A stretch of 64,000 nucleotides of DNA from a virus, in the IMG/VR virus record IMGVR_UViG_3300042471_001276, positions 1 through 64,000 of that record. One strand, written 5' to 3'. Of this stretch, positions 18,239 to 28,500 are shown one piece after another; within the stretch, counting starts at the first letter, position 1, and the number at the start of each line of letters is the position of its first letter. A program made the translations under genes and the position numbers. A model generated the notes under the pieces. The model searched no databases, had not been told where the DNA came from, and was given only the letters and a program-made list of their open reading frames with translations.

Positions 18239-20430
18239 TGGCTAATATTATAATATATCCCCAAGGTAATGTAGGAAATACGAATCCACAAGTTGTTTTC
18301 AATGACGGTTCTACCACATTGCAATTCAATGTTGGAGTATCGACATTAACTCTTTCATCTAGTACTGTATCTTCAGGTGTTCAATTAGGACCACAAAATG
18401 TTGTTGTTTCAGGCGCTAGTGCGCAAGGTACAAGTATCTCAGAAGGAAACGTATACGTTGGTGGGGTTAAAATGATTAACTATGACGCAACTTGGGTTGG
18501 TCCATCATCAGGAATTGCGGGGGCACAAGGACCAACAGGTGCACAAGGTAATACAGGTGCACAAGGTAACAAAGGAGGACAGGGTTCTCAAGGAGCAACA
18601 GGAAGTTTAGGAGCGGATGGAGCTCAAGGGCCAATTGGACCTCAAGGGTCTCAAGGAAATGTTGGTTTCCAAGGAACACAAGGTTTCCAAGGACCAACAG
18701 GACCAACAGGTGCTCAAGGTGCTAATACAGGGGCGCAAGGAAATACAGGAGCACAAGGAGGACAAGGGGCTCAAGGTACCCAAGGTGCGAACACGGGAGC
18801 TCAAGGAAACACAGGTCCAACAGGACCAACAGGTGCTCAAGGGACACAAGGAGCCAATACAGGTGCTCAAGGAAACACAGGTCCAACAGGACCAACAGGT
18901 GCTCAAGGGACACAAGGAGCCAATACAGGTGCTCAAGGACCAACAGGACCACAAGGGGCTCAAGGACCTACTGGCCCGACAGGGGCACAAGGTCCAACTG
19001 GACCACAAGGAGCTCAAGGTTCGACAGGTGCTCAAGGTACACAAGGTGCTAATACAGGAGCCCAAGGTGCTTTAGGTTCTCAAGGAGCACAAGGACCAAC
19101 AGGACCACAAGGAGCACAAGGTACAACAGGACCACAAGGTACAACAGGACCACAAGGTGCTCAAGGTACACAAGGGGCTAATACAGGTGCCCAAGGTGCT
19201 TTAGGTTCTCAAGGAGCACAAGGTCCAACAGGACCACAAGGTGCTCAAGGGACAGGAGGACCACAAGGTACAACAGGACCACAAGGTGCTCAAGGGTCTC
19301 AAGGAGGAAGTACAGGAGCCCAAGGTGCTTTAGGTTCTCAAGGAGCACAAGGTCCAACAGGACCACAAGGTGCTCAAGGGACAGGAGGACCACAAGGGCC
19401 AACAGGTATATCAGGAGCTCAAGGTACACAAGGAGCCAATACAGGAGGACAAGGAAATGTTGGTAATACAGGAGCTCAAGGTGCTGTAGGGTTCCAAGGA
19501 GCTGGAGGTCCAGGAGGACCACAAGGTACAACAGGACCACAAGGTGCTCAAGGGTCTCAAGGAGGAAGTACAGGAGGACAAGGAAATGTTGGTAATACAG
19601 GGGCTCAAGGCGCTGTAGGGTTCCAAGGAGCTGGAGGTCCAGGAGGACCACAAGGTTCTCAAGGACCACAAGGAGCCCAAGGTTCTCAAGGTGGAAATAC
19701 AGGTGCTCAAGGACCTTTAGGAAATGTTGGTGCTCAAGGTGCTGTAGGGTTCCAAGGAGCTGGAGGTCCAGGAGGACCACAAGGTTCTCAAGGACCACAA
19801 GGAGCCCAAGGTTCTCAAGGTGGAAGTACAGGTGCTCAAGGCGCTCAAGGTTCTCAAGGAGACGGTGGAGGTACTTTATCTGGACCACAAGGAGCTCAAG
19901 GAGCCCAAGGTGCGGTAGGTACACCTGGTGCAACAGGAGCCCAAGGTGCGGCAGGTAACAATGGTACAACAGGAGCCCAAGGTGCTCAAGGACCCTCAGG
20001 TGGAATACCAACAGGTAATACAGGAGCACAAGGTGGACCAGGACCAACAGGACCACAAGGTGCTCAAGGTTCACAAGGACCACCATCAGATAGAAGATTG
20101 AAAGATAATATCAAGAAACTTGAAAATGTTATTGATACTGCAAAAAAAATACAAGGGGTTTCTTTTGAATGGGATGAAACTCATGAAAAAATATCAAAAC
20201 ATGAGTATATCCACTTCAAGTCTGCGTTTTCTGGAACTGCAATTGGATTCATTGCTCAAGAGATAGAAAAAGTTGTCCCTGATGTTGTATTTACAAGTGA
20301 CGATGGATTCAAATCGGTTGAATACGGACAATTAGTTAGTATTGGTGTTGGAGCGGTTCAAGAACAACAAACAAGGATAGAATCTATTTATAAAAGAATA
20401 AACAAACTTAAAGAAGTAATAGGTGGCTGA
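18238..20430 (+). CDS. Collagen-like tail fibre 2 with S74 chaperone
   Basis: 730 aa. Start overlaps the previous stop by one base. Beta head (1-94), then about 520 residues of Gly-X-Y broken by regular GANTGAQG-type interruptions, then an S74 chaperone beginning '[12 protein letters not shown]' near residue 617. The head shares 'NIIIYP' and 'WVGPSSGI' features with fibre 1, so the genes are paralogues. No Cys-rich tip: the collagen runs straight into the chaperone, so after cleavage the fibre would end in collagen. Confidence 0.9.
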   Translation: MANIIIYPQGNVGNTNPQVVFNDGSTTLQFNVGVSTLTLSSSTVSSGVQLGPQNVVVSGASAQGTSISEGNVYVGGVKMINYDATWVGPSSGIAGAQGPTGAQGNTGAQGNKGGQGSQGATGSLGADGAQGPIGPQGSQGNVGFQGTQGFQGPTGPTGAQGANTGAQGNTGAQGGQGAQGTQGANTGAQGNTGPTGPTGAQGTQGANTGAQGNTGPTGPTGAQGTQGANTGAQGPTGPQGAQGPTGPTGAQGPTGPQGAQGSTGAQGTQGANTGAQGALGSQGAQGPTGPQGAQGTTGPQGTTGPQGAQGTQGANTGAQGALGSQGAQGPTGPQGAQGTGGPQGTTGPQGAQGSQGGSTGAQGALGSQGAQGPTGPQGAQGTGGPQGPTGISGAQGTQGANTGGQGNVGNTGAQGAVGFQGAGGPGGPQGTTGPQGAQGSQGGSTGGQGNVGNTGAQGAVGFQGAGGPGGPQGSQGPQGAQGSQGGNTGAQGPLGNVGAQGAVGFQGAGGPGGPQGSQGPQGAQGSQGGSTGAQGAQGSQGDGGGTLSGPQGAQGAQGAVGTPGATGAQGAAGNNGTTGAQGAQGPSGGIPTGNTGAQGGPGPTGPQGAQGSQGPPSDRRLKDNIKKLENVIDTAKKIQGVSFEWDETHEKISKHEYIHFKSAFSGTAIGFIAQEIEKVVPDVVFTSDDGFKSVEYGQLVSIGVGAVQEQQTRIESIYKRINKLKEVIGG
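18520..20090 (+). repeat. Gly-X-Y coding repeat tract 2
   Basis: Long tandem array with near-identical blocks of 60-120 nt (for example around 18800-18860 and 18860-18930). Confidence 0.9.
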
Positions 20431-22507
20431 GAATATAATTATAACGCCAGGTAGTGGTACAATCGATTTTTACGATTCAGGTAATACTTTAACGACATTA
20501 ATTGTTGAATCAGGTAGCTTAAAATTTAAAAGAGCTGGGGGAACATACCTTGCTTTGGATAATACATATCCAAACTTTAAAGTTACTCTTGGTAATTTAT
20601 ATGTAGGAAACGCACTTCAAAATAACTTTGGAAATGTAATTAACTCTACAGGTTGGTTGGGAAATCCATTACCAACAGGTCCACAAGGTGCTCAAGGTTC
20701 ACAAGGTGCTCAAGGTTCACAAGGACCCACAGGACCACAAGGAGCCCAAGGTAATCAAGGGGCTCAAGGACCAACAGGGGCTCAAGGACCAGTTGGACCA
20801 ACAGGTGCTCAAGGGCCACAAGGAGCTTTAGGTCCTCAAGGACCAACAGGTCCTCAAGGAGCACAGGGAGGACAAGGTGCACAGGGAAACCAAGGAGCAC
20901 AGGGAAATACAGGTTCACAAGGAACTACAGGAGGACAAGGAGCCCAAGGAACACAAGGACCGACAGGACCTCAAGGAGCCCAAGGAACTACAGGAGGACA
21001 AGGAGCCCAAGGAACACAAGGACCGACAGGACCACAAGGTGCTCAAGGAACAGGAGGTACCCAAGGAGCAACAGGACCAGTGGGTCCGCAAGGGTCACAA
21101 GGACCAACAGGACCACAAGGTGCTCAAGGAACAGTTGGACCATCACCAACAGGTGCTCAAGGGTCTCAGGGACCTGCAGGAGGACAAGGAGCTCAAGGTC
21201 CAAAAGGACCACAAGGTTCACAAGGACCTGTAGGACCTCAAGGTTCACAAGGTGCGGTTGGAGCATCACCTGTAGGACCACAAGGGGCCCAAGGAACTGC
21301 AGGAGGACAAGGAGCTCAAGGTCCAAAAGGGCCACAAGGTTCACAAGGACCTGTAGGACCTCAAGGTTCCCAAGGAGCAGTCGGAGCATCACCTGTAGGA
21401 CCACAAGGAGCCCAAGGACCTGGTGGAGTACAAGGAGCTCAAGGTCCAAAAGGACCGCAAGGTTCACAAGGACCAACAGGACCTCAAGGTTCCCAAGGAG
21501 CAGTCGGAGCATCACCTGTAGGACCACAAGGAGCCCAAGGACCTGGTGGAGGGCAAGGAGCCCAAGGTTCACAAGGACCTCAAGGTGCTCAAGGTCCAAA
21601 AGGACCACAAGGTGCCCAAGGTAATACGGGAGCATCACCTGTAGGACCACAAGGAGCCCAAGGACCTGGTGGAGGACAAGGAGCCCAAGGTTCACAAGGA
21701 CCTCAAGGTGCTCAAGGTCCAAAAGGACCACAAGGAGCCCAAGGTAATACAGGAGGTTCACCAGGAGGAGCCCAAGGTGCTCAAGGTGGTGGTGGAGGCC
21801 AAGGAGCTCCAGGACCTATAGGACCTCAAGGTGCTCAAGGACCAAAAGGACCACAAGGAGCCCAAGGTAATACAGGAGGTTCACCAGGAGGAGCCCAAGG
21901 TGCTCAAGGTGGTGGTGGAGGCCAAGGAGCCCAAGGAGCCCAAGGAGCAAAGGGTGCTCAAGGGGCTAAAGCGGTACCAGGAGCTCAAGGAGCTCAAGGA
22001 GTTCAACCGACATATGCTCAAGGTGCACAAGGTGCTCAAGGTATTAACAGAGGGGCTGGACCAACAGGTGCTCAAGGAGGAACAGGACCTGACAACCCTG
22101 GACCACAAGGTGCTCAAGGACCAGGAGGAGGTCCAGGACCAACAGGTTCACAAGGAGCAACAGGGTCGCCAGGACCTTCAGATGTTAGATTAAAGAAAAA
22201 CATTAAAAAAATTGAAAGTCCGTTATCTAAGTTATTAAAATTAAGAGGTGTTTCATTCATTTGGAATTCCAAAAATCCAAACTTAGAGAATACAAAAGAT
22301 ATTGGTTTTGTGGCACAAGAAATTGCTCACGTTATACCTGAATTAGTATTTAAAGAAAATAACGGAAAAGATTTATATAAAGTAAAATATGGTGATATAA
22401 TAGCACTTTGTTTAGAAGCTGTTAAAGAACATGAAGAAATGATAAATTCTAAAGAAGAACGATTAAGTAAATTAGAATATAAGGCAAAAGAAAAGGGGTT
22501 AATCTAA
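20423..22507 (+). CDS. Collagen-like tail fibre 3 with S74 chaperone
   Basis: 694 aa, GTG start overlapping fibre 2 by 8 nt. Beta head (1-82), about 500 residues of Gly-X-Y with more GPQ, GPK and GGG triplets than its paralogues, then S74 chaperone from '[12 protein letters not shown]' near residue 586. Lys-containing triplets are commoner here, which matters if lysine or threonine is modified. Ends at a bidirectional terminator shared with the convergent metallopeptidase operon. Confidence 0.9.
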   Translation: MAENIIITPGSGTIDFYDSGNTLTTLIVESGSLKFKRAGGTYLALDNTYPNFKVTLGNLYVGNALQNNFGNVINSTGWLGNPLPTGPQGAQGSQGAQGSQGPTGPQGAQGNQGAQGPTGAQGPVGPTGAQGPQGALGPQGPTGPQGAQGGQGAQGNQGAQGNTGSQGTTGGQGAQGTQGPTGPQGAQGTTGGQGAQGTQGPTGPQGAQGTGGTQGATGPVGPQGSQGPTGPQGAQGTVGPSPTGAQGSQGPAGGQGAQGPKGPQGSQGPVGPQGSQGAVGASPVGPQGAQGTAGGQGAQGPKGPQGSQGPVGPQGSQGAVGASPVGPQGAQGPGGVQGAQGPKGPQGSQGPTGPQGSQGAVGASPVGPQGAQGPGGGQGAQGSQGPQGAQGPKGPQGAQGNTGASPVGPQGAQGPGGGQGAQGSQGPQGAQGPKGPQGAQGNTGGSPGGAQGAQGGGGGQGAPGPIGPQGAQGPKGPQGAQGNTGGSPGGAQGAQGGGGGQGAQGAQGAKGAQGAKAVPGAQGAQGVQPTYAQGAQGAQGINRGAGPTGAQGGTGPDNPGPQGAQGPGGGPGPTGSQGATGSPGPSDVRLKKNIKKIESPLSKLLKLRGVSFIWNSKNPNLENTKDIGFVAQEIAHVIPELVFKENNGKDLYKVKYGDIIALCLEAVKEHEEMINSKEERLSKLEYKAKEKGLI
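20680..22170 (+). repeat. Gly-X-Y coding repeat tract 3
   Basis: Near-perfect internal copies of about 100-120 nt (for example around 21180-21290, 21290-21400 and 21400-21530). Confidence 0.9.
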
Positions 22508-22518
22508 ACCCCTTTTTT
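22491..22518. terminator. Bidirectional terminator between fibre 3 and metallopeptidase gene
   Basis: AAAAGGGGTT pairs with AACCCCTTTT; T runs on both strands. Confidence 0.85.
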
Positions 22519-23355
22519 ATTTATAATATTTTCTATTTCTTCTTTGGTGTTGTACAACATTGTTAAGAATCTCGGCCAAATTTCAGGATTAAACTTTTTA
22601 ATCAATTCAATATAAGTTTTGTAATACGGTTCTTCTTCACCAGTATTTAATAGTTCAATTGCATCAGGGTAATCTAAAGATATATTTGCAAGTAGTTTAG
22701 AAACTCTATTATCGTTAACACCTTCATCATTTATTCTACGTATAATATCCAAAGAAAGATTTGATAATTGTTCTCCTTTACCAAAATAATTCAAAATATT
22801 ATTCAAAGATTTTAATAGATACTTTTTATTTTCTAAGTTTCTTAATCTATTTGCTCTTCTTGAAAACTCATTTACCAAACCTTCAAGGAATTCATTTGTA
22901 ATTGCCCTGAATTCTATTTTGTGACCCCAATAATCTTTATCAGATTTCTCATTGTATGTAGATTGATATTTCATATTCATTCTATTTGATTGAGATGGGT
23001 CTGTGGCGTGCAACATTTCATGATATATGGTTAAGAACAGATTTTTCTTTGAACCATACATTTTCGGATTTAACTGTATTACCAAATCCATAGGGTCTCT
23101 TGAACCTTTTGGTCGCGTATCTAACTCACCAAAATGAGGGTATCTTGGGTTGATATAAATTCTAACTAATGCATCTGTTCCATCAGAAGTTTTAAATTGA
23201 AGATGGTCAACTTGAGTTTTTTTATCATACTTTACATTTCTATTTGACCATAACTTATCAGTCAACTCCACCAACTTTGTGTAAGTTTCTGGGTCAAACT
23301 TGAATCGTTTTTGTTCGGTAAGAACTGAGGATAGTATGTTTATAAATTTAATCAT
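22504..23355 (-). CDS. HExxH metallopeptidase-like protein with (I/L)xE leader
   Basis: 283 aa from ATG 23355, which overlaps the upstream stop (ATGA); a longer start would enter that gene. The leader '[12 protein letters not shown]' ends in a prohead-protease-type (I/L)xE site. '[12 protein letters not shown]' gives a zincin motif (H112, E113, H116), followed by a conserved '[13 protein letters not shown]' helix that could hold the third ligand. Likely a zinc peptidase of unknown substrate, perhaps virion-packaged. Third gene in a minus-strand operon. Confidence 0.75.
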   Translation of the reverse strand: MIKFINILSSVLTEQKRFKFDPETYTKLVELTDKLWSNRNVKYDKKTQVDHLQFKTSDGTDALVRIYINPRYPHFGELDTRPKGSRDPMDLVIQLNPKMYGSKKNLFLTIYHEMLHATDPSQSNRMNMKYQSTYNEKSDKDYWGHKIEFRAITNEFLEGLVNEFSRRANRLRNLENKKYLLKSLNNILNYFGKGEQLSNLSLDIIRRINDEGVNDNRVSKLLANISLDYPDAIELLNTGEEEPYYKTYIELIKKFNPEIWPRFLTMLYNTKEEIENIINKKGV

Positions 23356-24143
23356 CTGTCTAAATCTGTACTCCAATTAATAGGAATTCTTTTTGGTTTA
23401 ATTTTTTTCGAATAACTATCAAAAGTATCTACGAAAGGTATCTGAGCTTTTTTGATGTCTTTAATTCTTTTCATCTCATCACCAATACCTGTAGATAAAT
23501 AGGCTTGAATCTCATCATCCACCACATTTTCACCATAACCCATCCCTGTTATTTTTCTTGAGATAATATCTCGTGTGTTAGGTGAAAGGTTTTCTATGTT
23601 AACCATTTGTTTTCTTTTATATATTGGCGACGAAAACCATAAACCATGCGCAACTTCATGGAATATAAGTGAAGTGTCTTCACCATCACTTTGGTCTATC
23701 CCAATTAAATAAAAGTTTTCAGAACCAACCTTTTCTCTAATTGTATCAACAACACTAAACATAATAAGGTCGTAGAAGTTAAGGTCGGGGATTTTAGTTA
23801 TACATGATTCTATTGAGGTACATGGTATATTATAGCCTGCCCAATCCTCATGATAAGAAAAGTAATCTTTTTTAGTTTTTTCTTTATAGAATTTAACATA
23901 GTCATACCATTTAAAACCTTTACCTCTGAATGTGTCTGAATCTGATTCATAGAACTCTTGGTATCTCATGAATACTCTGGCTCTTAACTTGTCGTCTTTG
24001 ATAACAAGTGCAAAGATACCAGGTAACATTTCAAACAACTCAATCTGAGAAAGGACATTCTTAATGTTTTTTGGCGGAGTTTTTGGAGGGGTAAAACCTC
24101 TCTGTTCTTTCAATATGGATAATATTTTATTTGTTAATTCCAT
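23352..24143 (-). CDS. HExxH metallopeptidase-like protein with (I/L)xE leader
   Basis: 263 aa. Leader 'LTNKILSILKEQ' matches the (I/L)xEQ pattern. 'LIFHEVAHGLWFSS' gives H162, E163, H166; 'VVDDEIQAYLSTG' (E211) is a probable third ligand helix. Cytosolic by composition. Not similar outside the motif to its downstream neighbour, so these look like two separate zincins sharing the same tag. Overlaps its neighbours by 4 and 1 nt. Confidence 0.75.
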   Translation of the reverse strand: MELTNKILSILKEQRGFTPPKTPPKNIKNVLSQIELFEMLPGIFALVIKDDKLRARVFMRYQEFYESDSDTFRGKGFKWYDYVKFYKEKTKKDYFSYHEDWAGYNIPCTSIESCITKIPDLNFYDLIMFSVVDTIREKVGSENFYLIGIDQSDGEDTSLIFHEVAHGLWFSSPIYKRKQMVNIENLSPNTRDIISRKITGMGYGENVVDDEIQAYLSTGIGDEMKRIKDIKKAQIPFVDTFDSYSKKIKPKRIPINWSTDLDR

Positions 24144-25147
24144 TAAATAAAATCTTGAAAATACATGTTAATATTTTTGTCAACTAATCTTGAATCAGGG
24201 TAGTCAGGAGGATATACACTCAGACAATCTACATATTCATCTAATATAGATATGTATGAACCCCAGTATTCTAATGTGCCCGAATTACCATATCCTTTAT
24301 TATCGTTCAAATAGTCTAGTATAACGGTATCAAAATTACTTGCTACAGGGATTTTAAATATTTCAACCATCGTGTCTTTCTTATAAGTGTGAGGTCTTGA
24401 AGTCCATTCACCTTTACCGTTGAAATATTCATTAATTTTGTCAAAAATATCTTCGTAAACTTCTGATTCGTAGGCTGAATTATATGAGTTACTATGGATT
24501 GAATATAATTCTGACTTCAAATCTTCTAAAACATTATCCAATAAATAATCCATGGAATCTTTGTCATCAATAATTCTTTTTACATTTTCTGAGGTAATGA
24601 TTGCGAATTCAGGATGACCTTGCTCAGAAGCAATCAATTCCAACTCTTCACTCTCAGGCTCAACTTCTCTACCATTTAAAGTATCAACAACATATTCCTG
24701 TAATCTTTTATCATTCTCAGGTGTTAACTCTTCTATCACATCTCTGTGAACATCATCTGTGGTGTCCCAATACGGTTCCCAAACGTCACCATCACCAGAT
24801 AAAACTTGCTCAATGGTATCTCTACTAATATCGTTTCTACCTGAACAAAATAACTTTGATAAACTACCTCTATCCGTTGTTTCTAAAAATATGTTTCCGT
24901 TACCATCCATTGTTAAATCACTATTCAACAACCTAACAACATATTCGTAGAATTTTTTTCTATCTTCTTCGTAAAGCCAAATAAGATATTCATTTTGCCA
25001 ATCTTCTGAGTCAGGAGCTGTGGGGTCCACCAAAGACATATAACCCCTTTTCTTCAAAATACTGAAAAAGGTACCATAGTCGTTAAAATACTTTGTAACG
25101 TCTAAATCTCCGTTATTAAAATCATCTACGATTTCTTCGAATGTCAT
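24143..25147 (-). CDS. Acidic hypothetical protein
   Basis: 334 aa, strongly acidic, with segments 'DWQNEYLIWLYEEDRKKFYEYVV' and 'NIFLETTDRGSLSKLFCSG' that I recall as conserved in related phages. No catalytic motif recognised. First gene of the minus-strand operon with the two metallopeptidases; has TATTTAT 4 nt before its ATG. Could be an inhibitor or partner of them, but this is guesswork. Confidence 0.65.
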   Translation of the reverse strand: MTFEEIVDDFNNGDLDVTKYFNDYGTFFSILKKRGYMSLVDPTAPDSEDWQNEYLIWLYEEDRKKFYEYVVRLLNSDLTMDGNGNIFLETTDRGSLSKLFCSGRNDISRDTIEQVLSGDGDVWEPYWDTTDDVHRDVIEELTPENDKRLQEYVVDTLNGREVEPESEELELIASEQGHPEFAIITSENVKRIIDDKDSMDYLLDNVLEDLKSELYSIHSNSYNSAYESEVYEDIFDKINEYFNGKGEWTSRPHTYKKDTMVEIFKIPVASNFDTVILDYLNDNKGYGNSGTLEYWGSYISILDEYVDCLSVYPPDYPDSRLVDKNINMYFQDFI

Positions 25148-25151
25148 ACTA

Positions 25152-25158
25152 ATAAATA
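25152..25158 (-). promoter_or_regulatory. Late-type TATTTAT element, 4 nt before ATG
   Basis: TATTTAT-TAGT-ATG on the minus strand for the 25147 operon. Confidence 0.5.
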
Positions 25159-25187
25159 CAAAAAAAGGGACAAATTTTTGTCCCTTT
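25158..25187 (-). terminator. Terminator of the 52-aa minus-strand gene
   Basis: AAAGGGACAAA pairs with TTTGTCCCTTT, followed on the minus strand by T7. It abuts the TATTTAT element of the next operon. Confidence 0.8.
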
Positions 25188-25208
25188 CACTAATTTTGGA
25201 GAAATCTG

Positions 25209-25367
25209 TTATTTAGAAGATTTGTTTACGTTGTAATACTTCTCAACAGTTTTCTTAATTGCAGCCTTAATACTCTCTGATTGTTGTTGTTTTACTAACT
25301 GAGCAGCTTGTTGTTGCTGTTGAGTTTGAGGCTGTGATTGATTGTTATTTTTGCATCCGCATCCCAT
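25209..25367 (-). CDS. Small MGCGCKNN Gln-rich protein
   Basis: 52 aa: N-terminal 'MGCGCKNN', a Gln-rich linker (residues 10-20) and a basic C-terminal helix. The CxC near the start recalls short phage proteins of the same type. Own terminator downstream; a TATTTAT lies 29 nt upstream of its ATG. Function unknown, perhaps metal-binding. Confidence 0.65.
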   Translation of the reverse strand: MGCGCKNNNQSQPQTQQQQQAAQLVKQQQSESIKAAIKKTVEKYYNVNKSSK

Positions 25368-25434
25368 ATTGATATATTTTTGTTTTGTTTATGTCTATAA
25401 ATAGTTCCTGACTCTAATTATAATATACAAAAGA

Positions 25435-25441
25435 TATTTAT
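25435..25441 (+). promoter_or_regulatory. Late-type TATTTAT element upstream of 25456 gene
   Basis: AAAGATATTTATTA, 14 nt before ATG; same context as at 3656. Confidence 0.45.
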
Positions 25442-25455
25442 TAAATAAAAGACTA

Positions 25456-27213
25456 ATGGATTTTTTAAAATTGATACAAGAAGGTAGGGTTGAGGATTTC
25501 AAATCCAAGTATAGTAATAAGTTTTCACCAGAACAACTTAAAAGGATTGTTGATTCAGTTCCTCATAAATATTTGATGTGGGTTGGTAAAACGTTTGATG
25601 GAATCAACTTTGAAGAAAACTTTCCAAAATTATATAACTCATTAAACAAGTTCACAAAACTATCAACAAACCTACCAAAAACAGACATCAATCAGTATCA
25701 AAATTTAGATGACCTTCTAAATGCTATTTCTGTTTATGAAAATAGAGAAAGAAGAGATGTGAAAAAAGTTGAGGGTGGTAATGTTGTTTATGACGATGGT
25801 AAACTATTCGTTGTTAATCCGTTAGATTATAAAGCCTCTTGTTATTACGGTAAAGGCACCAAATGGTGTACCGCTGCTGAGACAGACACACAGTTTAAAA
25901 AATACAACGAAGATGGTAAGTTGTTTTATATTATAGACAGAACCAAACCAACAAGTGACCCACTATATAAAGTTGCGTTATTAAGAAAATTTGATGGGGA
26001 AAAAAAATACTTTGATGCAAAAGATGAATATGTAAAATCAGGATGGATTTTTGGTACAAAACAATTGAATGATTTGGATAAGACTGTGGACCAATACTTA
26101 CAAAGTGAGTTTGCGGAGCAGTTAAAGATATTCAACGACATAGAACTTGCAAAAAAAGAAAAAGAAAGATTACGTAAATTGGAAATTAATAGGATATTAA
26201 ACCAAAGACGTGAAGAAGCACAAGAAAGAAGATTGGACGGAGATTGGGATTTGAGTAATCCTGATATTGATGAGATTGGACTCAAAGCTCAGGCGTTATT
26301 AGAATATTTGGTGGATAATGGGGACGCTCAAGTTTTAACTAATGAACAAAAAATCGAGATTCAAAGAATCAAAGACGAGATAGAAAGACTTAATACGGAG
26401 TATAATGATAGTGAAGATGTAAGAACTGACCTTTTAACTCAAATAGAAGAGTTAGAAGATGAATTAGATGATTATGATTCTTACATTGATGTTTATAATA
26501 TTATACCCGCTGGCGGTTTTTACGATACAACTGAATTTGAAGTTATTGATAGTGAGGTTGACAACAACCGATATGCTGTTGGTACAGATAGTGAAATGCA
26601 ATCAAGTTGTGAGGAGTATATTGAAAACCTTATAGATGATATAGGTTATGAAGGGTTTAACGCTGGTTTTGCTAAAGGTTATTTAGATGAAGATGCAATT
26701 GCAAATGAAGCTGAAGACATTTATGAAAATGATGTAAGGGATAATCCTGAGGCATATTTTGATGATAGTCAAAGGATGTTGTCTGATGCTCAAGAAGAAA
26801 GAATTAGAATTTTGGAATATACTATTCAGAAGGTAAACAAAACAATAGACCAGTTCGAATCAATGATGGACGGGGAAAATGATGATGCAATCCAAGAAAA
26901 AATAGAAGAACTACAGGAAAGATTGGAAGAGTATGATTCTGAGATTGAAGAAATAAAGGACGACCCTGAAGGTGATTTTCCTGATGAATTGATAGATGAT
27001 AAAGTAAGTGATTTGGTTAGTGATGTAAAAAGTGACCCTGAGTGGTTTTTATCTGAATTTGGTCTTAATTGGGATGATTATGTAAATAAAGAAGAGTTTA
27101 TTCAAGGAGTTATAGACGCTGACGGTTATGGACATACAATCAATAGTTATGATGGAAGTGCTGATGAGATATATGTAAATGACCAGTTATTTTACGTAAT
27201 GAGAATTGATTAA
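25456..27213 (+). CDS. WCT-domain protein with acidic coiled-coil C-terminus
   Basis: 585 aa. Short leader 'MDFLKLIQEG' carries an IxE site. Residues 115-200 hold the same WCT domain as the gene at 9971 ('SCYYGKGTKWCTAA', 'DGKLFYIID'). The rest is a long acidic helical region (residues 270-560) with many Glu/Asp. Late-type promoter. Paralogous by domain with 9971 but with a different C-terminal partner, so the WCT module seems to be mixed and matched. Function unknown. Confidence 0.7.
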   Translation: MDFLKLIQEGRVEDFKSKYSNKFSPEQLKRIVDSVPHKYLMWVGKTFDGINFEENFPKLYNSLNKFTKLSTNLPKTDINQYQNLDDLLNAISVYENRERRDVKKVEGGNVVYDDGKLFVVNPLDYKASCYYGKGTKWCTAAETDTQFKKYNEDGKLFYIIDRTKPTSDPLYKVALLRKFDGEKKYFDAKDEYVKSGWIFGTKQLNDLDKTVDQYLQSEFAEQLKIFNDIELAKKEKERLRKLEINRILNQRREEAQERRLDGDWDLSNPDIDEIGLKAQALLEYLVDNGDAQVLTNEQKIEIQRIKDEIERLNTEYNDSEDVRTDLLTQIEELEDELDDYDSYIDVYNIIPAGGFYDTTEFEVIDSEVDNNRYAVGTDSEMQSSCEEYIENLIDDIGYEGFNAGFAKGYLDEDAIANEAEDIYENDVRDNPEAYFDDSQRMLSDAQEERIRILEYTIQKVNKTIDQFESMMDGENDDAIQEKIEELQERLEEYDSEIEEIKDDPEGDFPDELIDDKVSDLVSDVKSDPEWFLSEFGLNWDDYVNKEEFIQGVIDADGYGHTINSYDGSADEIYVNDQLFYVMRID

Positions 27214-27239
27214 TATTTTTAAACCATTATAATTTTCAC

Positions 27240-28019
27240 ATGGGTAGAAAGAAAAAAATGTCATTCAAATTAAATCCAGAGTGGATGTATAAAGAACCTT
27301 TGGATTTTGAATATAACAAATATACATTATTAGATTACTTACAAAAGTGTGATAAGAGCTTTGATAAGTTCGAGTTATATCCAAATTTTGTTGAGTTGTC
27401 ATTACACTTGGCAAACATTCAATCCATAGTTAAAGAAAATACCCTATTACTTACTGATAAAAAATTTGAATCATTTGATGATGAAATATTGGTTAAAGAA
27501 CTTATACCAAAAAAACCAAGAAAACTTTCAGAAGATGAGGAGGATGAATTAGACAAAACAATCAAATTTTCAGGACCAAAATTATTTGACGCATTTAACA
27601 TTGCAAAATCAATTTGGAATATTGCATTTGAATCTATTGATTTGTATCTAAGAAAGAATCGAAAAAATTTAGTGGCGGGAACTGGATATATTTTCTTTTA
27701 TAGAAAACAAATTGAAAAGTTATATGTTTGGGAGTATGAAATTAAAACAGACAAGAAAGATAAGTCAACTAATAGGACTTATTTAAATTTAATATACGAA
27801 GGAGTTGCTGACGAGATACCTTTATCAGAAATTATTGATACATTTTCAAAATGGAATCAAACTGAATACTACAAAGAACTTCCAATCTTTGAGATTAGAT
27901 GTTCACAAAATTTTCCGTTTGAGGAAACAATGGTCCCAATTATAAAGAGAAAAGTTATGTCTTATATTTTTCAAGTTGTTAATACTGAAAAAATAAATAA
28001 CTTTGACTCTGACAATTAA
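27240..28019 (+). CDS. Conserved phage hypothetical protein
   Basis: 259 aa, basic N-terminus then mixed alpha/beta with an acidic 'KLSEDEEDELDK' loop near residue 100. No motif recognised. Follows the WCT protein after 26 nt and may share its transcript. Confidence 0.7.
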   Translation: MGRKKKMSFKLNPEWMYKEPLDFEYNKYTLLDYLQKCDKSFDKFELYPNFVELSLHLANIQSIVKENTLLLTDKKFESFDDEILVKELIPKKPRKLSEDEEDELDKTIKFSGPKLFDAFNIAKSIWNIAFESIDLYLRKNRKNLVAGTGYIFFYRKQIEKLYVWEYEIKTDKKDKSTNRTYLNLIYEGVADEIPLSEIIDTFSKWNQTEYYKELPIFEIRCSQNFPFEETMVPIIKRKVMSYIFQVVNTEKINNFDSDN

Positions 28020-28037
28020 TTTTACTATAATTCATTC

Positions 28038-28274
28038 ATGGGATTCAATAAACGATGGGTCGACCTTGACCGATGTATTAACGCCTTAAAAGTAGGTAAA
28101 CTCAGAGAGTATTACGGTAAGAGTGATATGTTAGTTTTCGAGGACGACACTAGCTCATTAATATATGATTTGTACATCCAAGGAAAAACGGATGAAGAAA
28201 TATTAATTATTATTAACAAACAAAACACGGAGGAAAAAACCAATGAAGTGCATCAAATCAATCAAAGCAACTAA
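28038..28274 (+). CDS. Small hypothetical protein
   Basis: 78 aa. 'GFNKRWVDLDRCINALKVGKLREYYGKSDML' N-terminus suggests a small regulatory fold, but nothing is certain. Its stop precedes a terminator hairpin that lies in the next gene. Confidence 0.6.
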   Translation: MGFNKRWVDLDRCINALKVGKLREYYGKSDMLVFEDDTSSLIYDLYIQGKTDEEILIIINKQNTEEKTNEVHQINQSN

Positions 28275-28500
28275 AAACACCGAAGTAGGTGTTTTTATGA
28301 GAACCAGCGAAATCGAGGCTGAAAGTAAAGTTAAAACAGGTTATTGGGCATACGCACCAAAGTCTGAGTATAAGTCGTGGAAAAGAGGTACAACTACCGA
28401 AGAACCACAATCAACTGAAAAAAAGAAAGATAATCCAAAACAAATGAATGGTGTAGAAACCGCAGAAACATTTGTAAAAACAAGAAAAAAATCTAAATAA
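28243..28500 (+). CDS. Small conserved phage protein
   Basis: 85 aa. One of the few genes here with a Shine-Dalgarno-like GGAGG (near 28230). 'EVGVFMRTSEIEAESKVKTGYWAYAPKSEYKSW' resembles a small protein common in T4-like phages, function unknown. Basic C-terminal tail. An intrinsic hairpin lies within its first codons. Confidence 0.65.
   Translation: MKCIKSIKATKNTEVGVFMRTSEIEAESKVKTGYWAYAPKSEYKSWKRGTTTEEPQSTEKKKDNPKQMNGVETAETFVKTRKKSK
28273..28296 (+). terminator. Terminator-like hairpin inside a coding region
   Basis: AAAAACACC-GAAGTA-GGTGTTTTT begins at the stop of the upstream gene and lies within codons 11-18 of the next gene; may attenuate it. Confidence 0.5.

Noticed and set aside
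16220-22170. Repeat arrays as CRISPR
   Set aside because: Repeats are in-frame coding GXY units without regular spacers, leader or cas genes.
25152-25158. TATTTAT as the T4 late promoter TATAAATA
   Set aside because: On the sense strand the motif reads TATTTAT, not TATAAATA, and the spacing to the start differs, so it is treated as its own element.
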